Of a DNA stretch of 64,000 nt, positions 1 to 10,211 are shown in pieces. Source of the stretch: Batkoa obscura (Eukaryota > Entomophthoromycota > Entomophthoromycetes > Entomophthorales > Batkoaceae); contig JASVEC010000020.1 of assembly GCA_030770535.1 (NCBI GenBank), forward strand, positions 806,001 to 870,000. The letters run 5' to 3'. The notes beneath the pieces were generated by a model, which saw nothing but the letters and a program-made list of their open reading frames with translations, made no database searches and had not been told where the DNA came from. The translations under genes were made by a program, and so were the position numbers. The stretch's first letter is position 1; the number at the start of each line of letters is the position of its first letter.

Positions 1-471
1 CTAAATGCCAAATCTGAATTCTATTAATATATATATCATTACTTTATGAAATCTATTTACCTCCGTTGAAAATGAAGCTAGTAAATAACTTAATGTTATA
101 AGTGCAGCACCTGAAAGTGCACATGCCCTAAAACCAAATATATCGCATAATCTTCCAGTTATGATAGAAGCAAAAGCCATCGTAGTAGGGGCAATGGTCC
201 CAATTAAAGATATTTCCGAATATTTAGCACCTTTGAATACATTGGTATAATAAAATTCAACAAATACCCCAAAACCAGCGGCTACACCAAAAGAACAAGC
301 TTGCATTAGGAAACTTGCAACAACTATTAGCCAACCATAACCTCCATCTGGTAATACTAATTTACCTTCGTCATGGTTGATAATATTACTATTATTATCT
401 AAGTAAATAGTATCTTTATTATTAATTTTTGATGAAAAATCGTCTTCTATGATAATAGATTTTCTTTCCAT
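1..471 (-). CDS. MFS monocarboxylate-type transporter, 5' part (runs off window)
   Basis: The protein begins at 471 and its C-terminal part lies beyond the left edge. About 137 residues are visible. A polar cytosolic N-terminus of about 40 residues is followed by DGGYGW at the start of the first membrane helix. This matches the conserved motif at the head of monocarboxylate-porter MFS proteins (SLC16-like). About four hydrophobic helices follow, with a GRLCDIFGFR loop of the usual MFS loop type between helices 2 and 3. A GT...AG intron probably lies at 21-60 (40 nt), so 1-20 would be the next exon; reading through it gives an early stop. Expected role: proton-coupled uptake or export of monocarboxylates or related acids at the plasma membrane or an organelle. 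The substrate cannot be told from this part. Confidence 0.8.
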   Translation of the reverse strand: MERKSIIIEDDFSSKINNKDTIYLDNNSNIINHDEGKLVLPDGGYGWLIVVASFLMQACSFGVAAGFGVFVEFYYTNVFKGAKYSEISLIGTIAPTTMAFASIITGRLCDIFGFRACALSGAALITLSYLLASFSTEVNRFHKVMIYILIEFRFGI

Positions 472-2629
472 TAAATAAATAAAAATTTAAAATATTTAAA
501 AACAAAATATTTGTCTAAAATTTACTACCTTTATATATCCTTTTCTTATTCTTACTTGTGCTTGAAATAAAATTCTTATTTTTTTTATTGATTAAACCTT
601 TATACATTTATTATTCAATATTTGTAACTTTTAAAAAAATTCGAATAACCCCAAAATCCTCATATAGAATTTTAAATAAAGCAGTTCCTAAGAACAAATT
701 AAGACTGGGTTTAATTGGTGATTTCTAAAATAACAATCAAGTTTTTTTTCAGGGAAATAATTTCGAAAACTCAATAATTTCTTGATTAAACAAAAAATGA
801 CCACACTTAAGTTTATTAGCATCATTTGGTTCAAATAAAAGGAGTTCGCTTTAATTGTTACGTATTTACACATCTCATTTAATTTTCCTATTTTTTTATT
901 TTTGAACCTTGAAATCTAACCAAACATTTGCTTTCTATATTGAATCCCAACATGTAAGCTAATGTTGTTTTTAACAAGTAGGAAATACAAATTGTACTTA
1001 TAACAAAATAAAGTAAAACTGCTTAAATAAACTGATAATAATGGAATTTCAATTAATGATAACCATAGCTTGTTAATAAAAATATTATTTATCATTTCAA
1101 TACAGTATTATCTCTTGTTCTTTATTGTTTAAGCACTATCCTCAATGAAAATTTCATATTAAATGGTTGAATTTTGTATAAATTATATACAACTTAACTT
1201 TTATATATTAAGAATAAATAATAAACCTCGGTTTATCTAATTTTTAAAAAGATTGTACAAAATCTCGATGATATTGTATTTCATTAAAGGGTTTAAAAAT
1301 AATAAAAACAAAAATTGTTTATAGTACAACTTCTAAAACCTTAATAATAATAGCATTAATCCAAAGGACGAAACCCTGGCTTATAGGCAATAAATGCTAC
1401 ATCTTATAAAATCCTTATAATAAATAACAGTTGTACAAGATAAAATTTAAATTTAATATACTAAATTTATTGATTTAGCCTGAGAGTGTAGCTTAAAACT
1501 AGGCTAATTACAAGCTATAAGCAAAATAATATTTAAGATAATTTAATATCAAGTTTAGGTCTTTATTATCCTTTATAAATTGTAATTTATAACCTGGTTA
1601 ATATTCCTATTTTTTGTATCAAAAGTAATCGAAATACCTCAATATATATGTCATTAGAAAAAAGAGTGTTTTATTTTAAAGTTTTGGGCTTTTACTGGAA
1701 AATGTTTTGTAAACTTATTATATATTTAATACTATTGTGGTGATTCCTTATGCAACATTCAGTTTTATTTATAAAAAAAACCCTGAAAAAGTTATTTAAA
1801 GCTTGTAAATAGTTTATTCATGAGCGGAAAATTACAAAAACCTGGATAAAATAAAGAGCGAGGTAAGGAATGTACATTGGGAAAGAATTTATAGGGTAAA
1901 GAAAGGCTTTCTAGTTTGTGTTTCTGCTTTAGATTATGATAGGATGTATTGAGCTTATTTGATTTCAGTCTTGTTAATTTTAGTCATATACAAAATAGCT
2001 CAGCGGGTGTAGAAGGAGAGCTTAATATACTTAAATAGGATCATTTTGATAAAAAGATCATAACAAAGAATATTCACCCTTTCTGGAATGACCTGTAAAA
2101 CTTTGAAACGTAAAATGGATTACATTAGAAATTGGACTTTAATATGAAGCATGCTAGTAATACACGTTTAAAAGCTTGATTGAAGTTAAAAATATAAAAT
2201 TATGATTATACTTTTTTGCCTATTTAATATTTAGTATAAATTTTAAAAACTATTAAAACTGAACAGAAAAACCCTCATGTTATTTTAAAATTAAGCGCAA
2301 AAGCAAAAATTGTAGCACTTGGTGCTTAATTTATGATTTTTGCTAAAAATCAGAATTGGATAAAATTTTGGGTAAAATTTTAAACTAACCCATATTTATT
2401 CAACATAGTTCAATATAAGCTCATCACAATAGTTGTTCCACTAAATATGATGGAAAAGCTATAAATCGAAGCGCTTACCCTTAAATGACAAAAATACTTA
2501 CTTATTTTCGGTTATTTTTTATTAACATTTAAGGATTAAAATATTGGGCCTATCCTCAATAGCTATTGTATATTAAGATTATAGTAATTTTATAAAACCT
2601 TAGAATGTTAAATAAACAAATATGCCATT
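472..2629. other. AT-rich intergenic region
   Basis: About 2.2 kb between the transporter start and the decayed LPMO gene. I see no ORF with coding character, no MITE and no RNA gene. It should contain the transporter promoter near 480-700, but no motif can be named. Confidence 0.6.
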
Positions 2630-3529
2630 TTAAGGCTTACACGATGAGCCTTTGGGGAAAGTCTGTGTCAAAATCTTACCATTTAAGCAGACGCCTGAGT
2701 TTTTTCCATTAGAAGACAGCTTTCCATGTTCTGTACATGTGTTTTTATTTGAATTAGCTGGCTTAGTTTCTTAGACTGAAGGGGCTATTTCCTCTTTTTC
2801 GGTTTTTTCTCTTCTGGTCTATCTTTTTTAGAGCCCTTTTTCAATGAATTATCGAGTTTCTTTTGATTATTTTCTGTTAGAACACTTTGAGAATCATTTA
2901 GTGCAATAGTTTTAAATAGAGTATATTACATTTCAGATTTTTTATAATCATCCGTAGAATCTTCTAGGAAAACCTCATGACTTTCAAGGTTGGCTAATGC
3001 TAACTCATACCTAGTAATACTCCCCCCTTTTTTACCATTTTTAATGGCAATATCTGCTCAATCCATGTAGTACTCACGTTTCCCAGATCTATTAATCCAA
3101 GCCCATGCAAATACTATAGCTCCAAATGGGACAGTAGCTGGAATAAGTATACCATAGCTTGACCTACTAGTCAAACAACTTTCATAGACGCTCTTCAATA
3201 CTACTCAGTTTTTATGATCGTACGATACAGAAAATTGACAATGACCACCACTATGTGCAGCACTACTGCTGAGCTGCACAGAGGTACTTTCAGCAGCACT
3301 AACGTAATGATATGGCAGACTCTTTTTATACCCACGGCAAGGATAAGGAAACTCAGTACCAATTGGAGTGGTATAGAAATAACCAAATTGTGGTCCAGGA
3401 TAATTTTTTATTATGCTTCGATTTCCTTGGAGGTGGAGTAATCACTCCGATACGAGAAACGACTTGATGTACGACATCAAGGAAAGCTAAAGCGGTAGTT
3501 AACTTGGTTGAAATCATTTTAGACAACAT
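2630..3529 (-). pseudogene. Decayed AA11-type LPMO gene with CBM19-like C-terminal tail
   Basis: The minus strand from 3529 (or the ATG at 3517) reads as a signal peptide and then IGVITPPPRKSKH. In another frame follow FPYPCRGYKKSLPY, SSAAHSGGHCQFSVSYD, FAWAWINRSGKREYYMD and a lysine-rich linker. The tail has spaced cysteines (CTEHGKLSSNGKNSGVC ... FPKGSSC) like the chitin-binding CBM19 module of fungal chitinases. The middle blocks match the intact AA11-like LPMO at 7351-8010. Damage: at least one frameshift between the signal region and the core, several in-frame stops (one replaces the Cys of the YMNC block) and Arg where the mature N-terminal copper-binding His is expected. The second copper His (AAHSGG) is still present. 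This is a host gene relic, probably a tandem paralogue of the intact gene. The ORFs at 3201-3441 are shadows of it. Confidence 0.8.
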
Positions 3530-3801
3530 CGCAAGTTATTGAAGGTTATTTAAATTGGTATGAGATGTTCTCAATTTCATCTACCAAATGTGCTTTTATA
3601 TCTTATAATTCTTTATCGTGTTACTTATGCTTATGAGTCTTAATACATTTAAAATGTCTAATCAAAGTGCTCCAAATGAGCTATGCTTTTTTAAAATTGC
3701 ACTTCTATATGCATCATAAGTGGTTAGTTCCTCTAAATGAAAGTCTTTTAACTTGAAACATTTTGCGTGTAAACCAATACCATTGATTGAATATTACATA
3801 T
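3530..3801. other. Intergenic spacer before transposon T1
   Basis: Short AT-rich spacer upstream of the decayed LPMO gene; it would hold that gene's former promoter. Nothing else recognised. Confidence 0.4.
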
Positions 3802-6184
3802 GGGGTTGTCTAAATTAGTTTCATTATTTTATCCAATTTTTGAAAAATTTTGTATTTTAAAAACTTCGCTTAAAATTCTATAAAATCATCTTTTATTAAA
3901 ACAAAAGTACCCAGACACAGTTCTAAATCATTATATTATAGCTCATACTGTAAGTTAATTGAATTTCTATTAGATCTTAAATACATATTCTTGTAAAGAT
4001 TAATTGGGGAATACTTATTATCAACTGCTTTATAACCAACATTGTAGATTTATTATCAAATAAATAAGCTACTTTAATGTTATAATTACATTATTAATAT
4101 ATTGGCAAGTTAATAAATAGCTGCATGGGAGGGAGTGGTTAGCCTCAGAACTATAATTAACTATCTCTATATAGTACAAGTAATAATAGTATTTACATAT
4201 TATTACAGTTACTTGTTCTTTGACTATTTATTAACTTAGCTACTAATAACTTAAGTAATCAATCTTACATTTAACAATCTATTTCTATCATTCAACAAAC
4301 TACTTACTTGTTTAGTAAATATCGAAATTTTTAAATTCTCTGTTATCTTCGTAAGGTAAGCTGGGATCGATCTTTTAATTTTTCTGTTTTCTATAGACTC
4401 TATAACTTTAATTGGGACTATATCGCTTTTTTTTGATGTATCAGATACTGGATAACAATGTAGTTTATTGTTATGTTTAATAAAATGTAAATACTTCTTA
4501 ATGCCCTGCATCTCTATTATTTTTTTTGTATATTTGTTTCTTTTATACTTTTTAAAAATTATATCTGTTTTCCCATTATTAATAGTCGAGTTATTAATTT
4601 TATTATGTTCGCAAATAAAAGCCTCAAATCTTGAAACTAATTGATTAATGTCTTCTATTTTACCTAACGCTTCAAAACTACTTTTCCATTTTGAAAGGTT
4701 CCCAAAATGTCCATCAACTATACTCTTTCCATGATGCTCAGCAAAAAAATTAAGATTAACATTCAAACTACTATTTATTTTATGAATTTCTTTAAACATA
4801 TAGTGTAGAAACTCTTGGGATCTAAAATGATTTCCTGTATCTGCCCATATATTAATTTTTGTAAACTTTTTAAATAGAAGCTCTGTAGAGATCAAATTGA
4901 TTAAACAATCTCCTGCATATGCTGAATCATGATTCAATATTTCAGATAAATAATCAAAGTAAACTTTGGCTATTGTTTTATCATCTTTTAAATATAATAC
5001 ACCAAAATCTAATACTGATATAGCCTGTTTATTATAATGATCTAGATTTATTGAATCTGGTCTTGTTCCTATTTCCATATTTTGTTTAAAATCTAAAATT
5101 ATTATACAACTTTTGTTATTTAATTTTTTAATAGTTTCATTAAATGTGTTTTTTTGACTATCAACACAGAATTTATGTAATTTGTATAGTTTTTCTTCTT
5201 CATTGAAAACTACTTCTTCTATCTTTGCTTTGTTTTTTGCTGTATTTATTTTATTTTCAAATAACTTTTTCCTAACTGTATACTGTATACTGGGCATATA
5301 TATTACATAGATCCGTTTTTCTTGCTGGATTTTTGAAATTACTTGGTATATATTTAAAGAACGTTGGCCTAGCTACTGCTTTATCTCTTAGGTTATTCAA
5401 ATATTTACTATATATCATTCTACTTTTATTTAATGTATATATATTATCTGATGAATATTTACTATCATTATTTTTTTTTATTAAATCTTGATGAAATAGT
5501 TGAATCATCTAGTAAGTATTGTACAATAGTTTCAATTTGGTCATCTTTAATTTTTTTTATATTTTTAATAATAGGTTTTAATGTTGATATTTTATTATTA
5601 TTACTTGTTTTTGAATAATCATACTGATTTCTATTTATATTAAACCCAAAACTCTTGCATTCATCAAAAGAATATACTGAAGCTATAGTTGATAATAACG
5701 CTACTTGTTGATTTTTATTTCCTATTTCCCTCAAAGCACTAATTTTATACATTGCTTGATTAAGTTTATTATTATCGATAATAAACTTTGATAATATATC
5801 TTTTCTTTGTTTTGTTTTGTTATAAAATTCTATAAACCTTAGTTTGTTATAAGTAGTTCTTAAAATTGATGTAAATGAATTACAATGTTTATATTGTGTA
5901 CTCCTCTCCCTATTGTATTAAAATTTTCAAAAATTCCATTTCGAAGTTTAGTTATGAAAGTTTGCATTTTATTTTTATTTCAACAAAAAGTAGTCAAATA
6001 ATCGTATTTATATAATTAGGAAAATTAGCTATTTATTAAGAAAAGGAAACAATTAAAAATAAGTTTTAAATAGAGACATTTAATTTTAGGCTTTTTAGAT
6101 TTAACCGTTATGTTGGACACAAACTTGAAATTTTAAATTTGGATTAATTTCTAAATAGATTCTGAAACCAATTAAGACAGTCCC
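3802..6184 (-). mobile_element. DNA transposon T, copy T1 (most complete)
   Basis: A DDE-type DNA transposon of about 2.38 kb with imperfect terminal inverted repeats. The left end is GGGGTTGTCTAAATTAGTTT and the right end, read inward on the minus strand, is GGGACTGTCTTAATTGGTTT. Both flanks read ATAT, consistent with a 4-bp target duplication. It encodes one transposase on the minus strand (5968 to 4251). No MITE is nested here, and the central catalytic region missing from copies T2, T3, T4 and T6 is present. This makes T1 the reference copy for empty-site comparisons. The superfamily is not assigned. Confidence 0.85.
4251..5968 (-). pseudogene. Transposase of T1, about 570 codons, lightly broken
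   Basis: The reading starts MQTF at 5968 and ends near 4251. Three blocks look catalytic: IIILDFKQNMEIGTRP, INIWADTGNHFRSQEF and LNFFAEHHGKSIVDGHFG. They supply Asp, Asp and Glu in the order and spacing of an RNase H-fold DDE core; the assignment is inference. The frame shifts about three times: a 2-nt difference near 5905, an A-run length change near 5475 and a short tandem duplication near 5285. The product is therefore probably inactive. The N-terminal 250 residues are hydrophilic, with no zinc-finger pattern I can name. The C-terminus is basic. The HGKSxxDGHFG block is distinctive, but I cannot name its superfamily without a search. Confidence 0.75.
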
Positions 6185-7350
6185 ATATATATTAGTTTTA
6201 TAAGATATTTGTTTTTATAGAGCTTTCAGCAAAAATCAGAAAGTCAAAAGCAATAATAGTCTGGTATGCATTGCCCATTATGATAGGTAAACGAAACGAT
6301 AACTATTCAGGTAATGCTTGGTTATTGATCTATAACATTAATGAACTATATCAAAAAGCTTTAAAATAATCTTATAGACTATTAACTAAAACAATCACAA
6401 ATTGTAGCATACAATGTACTTAACCCAGTTTGTGATAAACCATTAAATATCGTGCTATAAATAATAAGTAGGATACTATCATGGTATTTTATTTAAAGTG
6501 AGATAGATTGTTAATATGTATTGGCAAGGTGAAGTTACAAATATAATATTTGGTGCTGGGGTAAATAGTTTTTTTTGGCTTTTTATATTAAATGATCTTA
6601 TATATATACTGATATCAAATAAGATGGGTATTTGTTTAAATCAATGATTGTTTAAAATCTATATACTCGGTAAAAGATAACTGTGAACTTTATAAACTTG
6701 TACTTTTTTTACATTGTAAAGTAATTAGGTCATATCTTAAATCTCAATAAAAAACAACTTTATATAAAGCAGCTACAAAAGTAATTTAATCAAAACCAAA
6801 CTACGCCTTTTTGAAAAACGTTCAACATCAGTAGGTTAACATTCGTAAGGCGAAAATTCAACAAAATAATTAAGTTTATAATCTATTATTGTTAAGTTTT
6901 TTTGCTTGGGATTGCCAACAGCTGGAGTTTTATACATTTTTCAAAATGGTGTGGTTAAATTGAAAAGCAACATCAAAAAAGCATTATTACCTTTATTATT
7001 TTTATAGTTTAATTAAAATATGCCTTATACTTATTGCCAAGCTTTAAATGCTATTATCATTATATACTATATTCTTTTACTTAAAATTCTTTTTAACTTC
7101 AAATTTAACTTTTCCTCCATTACCATTTTTTTATAAATGAAATTCAATTGAATTCTAGATTTTAATTAAACTAGTTAATTCAAAACTTTATTTTTATTTT
7201 AAAAAAAGTGAGATGCTAAAATCAAGTTAACCCATTCTGTTTCATTGCAAAAGTAGGAAATAGTAAAAATTAACCTTGTTTCATTTTAAAAATAAGTCCA
7301 AAATGGAGATAAATATTGATCTTTAAACTAATACATCTTCTTATTATGCT
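6185..7350. other. Intergenic region upstream of the intact LPMO gene
   Basis: About 1.2 kb of AT-rich DNA containing the presumed promoter of the LPMO gene. No ORF, MITE or RNA gene seen. Confidence 0.5.
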
Positions 7351-8010
7351 ATGAACTATTTTTTCACTACTGTTATTGTTTTCCTTTCAATACATCTTAC
7401 CTTTATAAATGCTCACATGCAAGTAAAATATCCTAACCCACGTAATTCAAAATTCTCTAAATGGTATCGTGATAAGGGGTTAGTCGATTGGGATCTCAGT
7501 AGTCCAGTTGGTAATTCAAAGGAATGGGAGAGTGGATTCCCATGTAGAAATACAATGCCAGGCCCAGCCACAGCGGAATATTCACCTGGGGATATCATTA
7601 CATTTACATTTGAAAACCAGACGTATCACCATGGTGGTCATTGTCAGTTTTCATTAAGTTATGATGATAAAGTATTTGGTGTACTAAATACTGTACTAAA
7701 TGATTGTTTTATTCATCGTTTAAACTTTGAAGTAATGCTACCAAAGAACATACCCTCTGCGGAAAGAGCTACTTTGGCTTGGACTTGGGTCAATGCGTAC
7801 GGGAATAGGGAGTTCTATATGAATTGTATTGATATCAAGGTATTAGGAGAAAATTTTAACTCTACTTTTGTAGCACCCAAGTTAACAGTAGCTAATCTAC
7901 CAGGATATCCTGTTATTCCAGAGTTTTATTTGGATAGTGACCATAGCGCCTATCTCTATAAAACATCACCAATTGTTAAAATTGAGTCACCATTTAAAAG
8001 GTTTTTGTAA
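7351..8010 (+). CDS. Secreted AA11-type lytic polysaccharide monooxygenase
   Basis: A single-exon 219-aa protein. Residues 1-21 form a signal peptide ending ...FINA, so the mature protein starts with His22, as needed for the copper 'histidine brace'. The second brace residue is probably His93 in TYHHGGHCQFSLSYD. The conserved WTWVNAYGNREFYMNC block (residues 144-159) supplies the axial Tyr156 and a structural Cys. FPC at 63-65 and C98, C119 and C159 are likely disulfide partners. This pattern matches AA11-family LPMOs, copper enzymes that oxidatively cleave chitin. It ends soon after the core, without the CBM19-like tail seen in the decayed paralogue at 2630-3529. Substrate (chitin) is inferred from the family. 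Confidence 0.85.
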   Translation: MNYFFTTVIVFLSIHLTFINAHMQVKYPNPRNSKFSKWYRDKGLVDWDLSSPVGNSKEWESGFPCRNTMPGPATAEYSPGDIITFTFENQTYHHGGHCQFSLSYDDKVFGVLNTVLNDCFIHRLNFEVMLPKNIPSAERATLAWTWVNAYGNREFYMNCIDIKVLGENFNSTFVAPKLTVANLPGYPVIPEFYLDSDHSAYLYKTSPIVKIESPFKRFL

Positions 8011-8219
8011 TTCAAGTTATGTTTAATGATAATAAAAGTAATGTTTTAATGTTTAAATATAGTGTAGTATATCTAAACAAGTCTCTAAAGTTTAGAATAT
8101 GTAAGTATTATAATAAAAGTATTTCTATAACTTATAGCTTATAACTCTCTACAAATACCTCATACTTTAAATAGTAATCCCTTTTTGTATTATTCATTTT
8201 TACGCATAAAACTTCTCTT

Positions 8220-8280
8220 CCTTAATTTTTCATAAAATAGCAACCCTTAATTTTTCATAAAATAGCAACCCTTAATTTTT
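8220..8280. repeat. Short tandem repeat, 25-bp unit, about 2.4 copies
   Basis: Two perfect 25-bp units (8220-8244 and 8245-8269) beginning CCTTAATTTTTCATAAAATA, followed by 11 bp of a third. It lies in the 361-bp spacer between the LPMO and the WD40 gene, about 90 bp upstream of the WD40 start. No other feature is seen in 8011-8371. Confidence 0.9.
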
Positions 8281-8371
8281 ACGTTTACTACTAAAACAGA
8301 CAACAAAAAAGAATTAAAAGTTTTTTCTTTTTTTTCGTAATTAAAATAATAAACAATTTAATTGTTAAAAG

Positions 8372-10023
8372 ATGGTATTCGATTATGAAATGTTTCATTG
8401 CACTGGGAATATTACAAGTTTAAAATGGATTCAAGACATGGAAGATTCAAAGATTAATACAAGTTTTGGAAAGCAAGATTATATAGAGGGTAATAGTTCT
8501 AATAGTGACCATGGTATAAGTAATTTTAGTAATGGCATTAATAATGTATATAATGCTAGTAATAGTGTTGCAAATAGAGGTAATCAATATACAAATATCA
8601 AATTTTTAGTTCTAATCTATAAACCAATAAAGAAGAATTACAACCTATTATTAATAGCAAACTAAACGAGCCTCTTTTATTTGATACCGATGAAGAAAAT
8701 GAGAAGTTAGAAACCGAACTTCTTTATAATTATCAGCCATCTAGTTCGTCGTTTCAAAACAGTGGATTAAACCCTTACAGAACCTTCAATCAAGATGCCT
8801 CTTATAAATTTTTATTGACGGAAAAACAATTCGATGAAGTAACTTTAATTATTTTATATAGCTTCACTTACCCGTTTTTATAGTCTAGTGAAATTCAAGT
8901 GTGGTCAACCTTCCTAAAGAGCGGCCCTACTTCAATTAAAACTTTTGAAAGAAATTTAGAATTAGCTATTAAACATCCAAAAAACATCAATGATATTGAA
9001 TTTAAAGATAAATTAGTAGTAGCTTCGGATGATGGTACTATTAGTATATATACCTTTTTCTATTTAGAAGAAGAGAGAGACTGGGGTTATGAATTAACAG
9101 ATGAATATAGAGCTCACAAATCTACATTAGGTGGTACTAGTCGAGTAAAGTTTCCACCAAATAATTACTTGAATCCAGAAGATGCTTTGTTTGGAATCAA
9201 TAGTAATAATACCATAGCTAATGGTATAGATACATTATTATCCACTGGGTTTGATGGTACAGTTACTTTATATGATATTAATAGCCAAAAGAGAATATTT
9301 AATCAAAAGACAAGTGAATATTGTATTAAAGATGTAGCTTGGTTTTCTCCATCAATTGCGACTTTAGCGTGTTCGGATGGAACAGTTCAAATGTTAGACT
9401 TAAGAGTGGATGGTAATGTAAAACAGTCATTTAAGAAAGAACACAATAAATCAGTTGGGGAGTTTAATTGTATTGTACATCATCCAGAAAAAGTAATTTC
9501 TTTTTAGTTATTTTGTTAAATTTTAATTTGATTGTATTAATTTAGTATTGTAATTTTTCAGTTGGTACTAGCTATGGGGATATTTTATTATTTGATTTAA
9601 GAAAATTGGGGCAAAGAGATGTAAATGGAGGTAGTGATTCAAAGATCATACCAAATCGACATTCAAATTCAATTGAATCAATTAAACATCATCCATTAAA
9701 TCCAGATATATTAGTAACAACAACTATTAGTAAAAAATAGTATTAAATTAAACTAGATTATTATTAAATAATGTTTTATCTTAGGTTCTAGTTTAGGGCT
9801 TACTTTATGTTGTGATGAATTATTACATACAATTGAAAGAGAAAAAGAGTTATATTGTTGCAATTATAATCCGACGTTATATAGTAATCATTTAGCTAAA
9901 ACAATAGAACTTGAAAATGGGCTTGTAGATTCCTTTAATTATTTAGATTTACATCCAACCACTGGACTTGCTTTAGTTGGTAGTGAATGTGGCTTAGTAA
10001 TGATAGGAAGTATCGAACTTTAA
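8372..10023 (+). CDS. WD40-repeat protein, Nup43-like
   Basis: Five exons fit by phase: 8372-8579, 8633-8838, 8884-9492, 9546-9729 and 9785-10023, total 1446 nt, 481 aa. Introns are 45-55 nt; the first has a CTAAT branch-point-like sequence. After an Asn/Ser-rich segment come WD-type blades: KLVVASDDGTISIY, LLSTGFDGTVTLYD, TLACSDGTVQMLDLR, VGTSYGDILLFDLR, SIESIKHHPLNPDILVTTT. The overall order resembles nucleoporin Nup43, a propeller of the Y-complex of the nuclear pore, but the match is by eye. An alternative is another WD40 scaffold of similar size. The splice into exon 4 has two candidate acceptors (9545 and 9561); only 9545 keeps the frame. It converges with GDB1, with 188 bp between them. 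Confidence 0.6.
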
Positions 10024-10211
10024 CTTATTAGATAGATGATATAATTCTATGTTGTGCTATTAAATTTTTTATACAAATAATCAATCATATGTAATTAATT
10101 TTATTAATAATAAAGACAATATAAAAATGTAAATATAAATCGAATTCTTAGTAACAACTTTTACTTATTTTGAATGTGATACTTTAATTTCATACTATTT
10201 AATTGATTTCA

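Noticed and set aside
3201-3441. ORFs on both strands over the LPMO relic
   Set aside because: They are other-frame shadows; the coherent protein similarity is in a different minus-strand frame.
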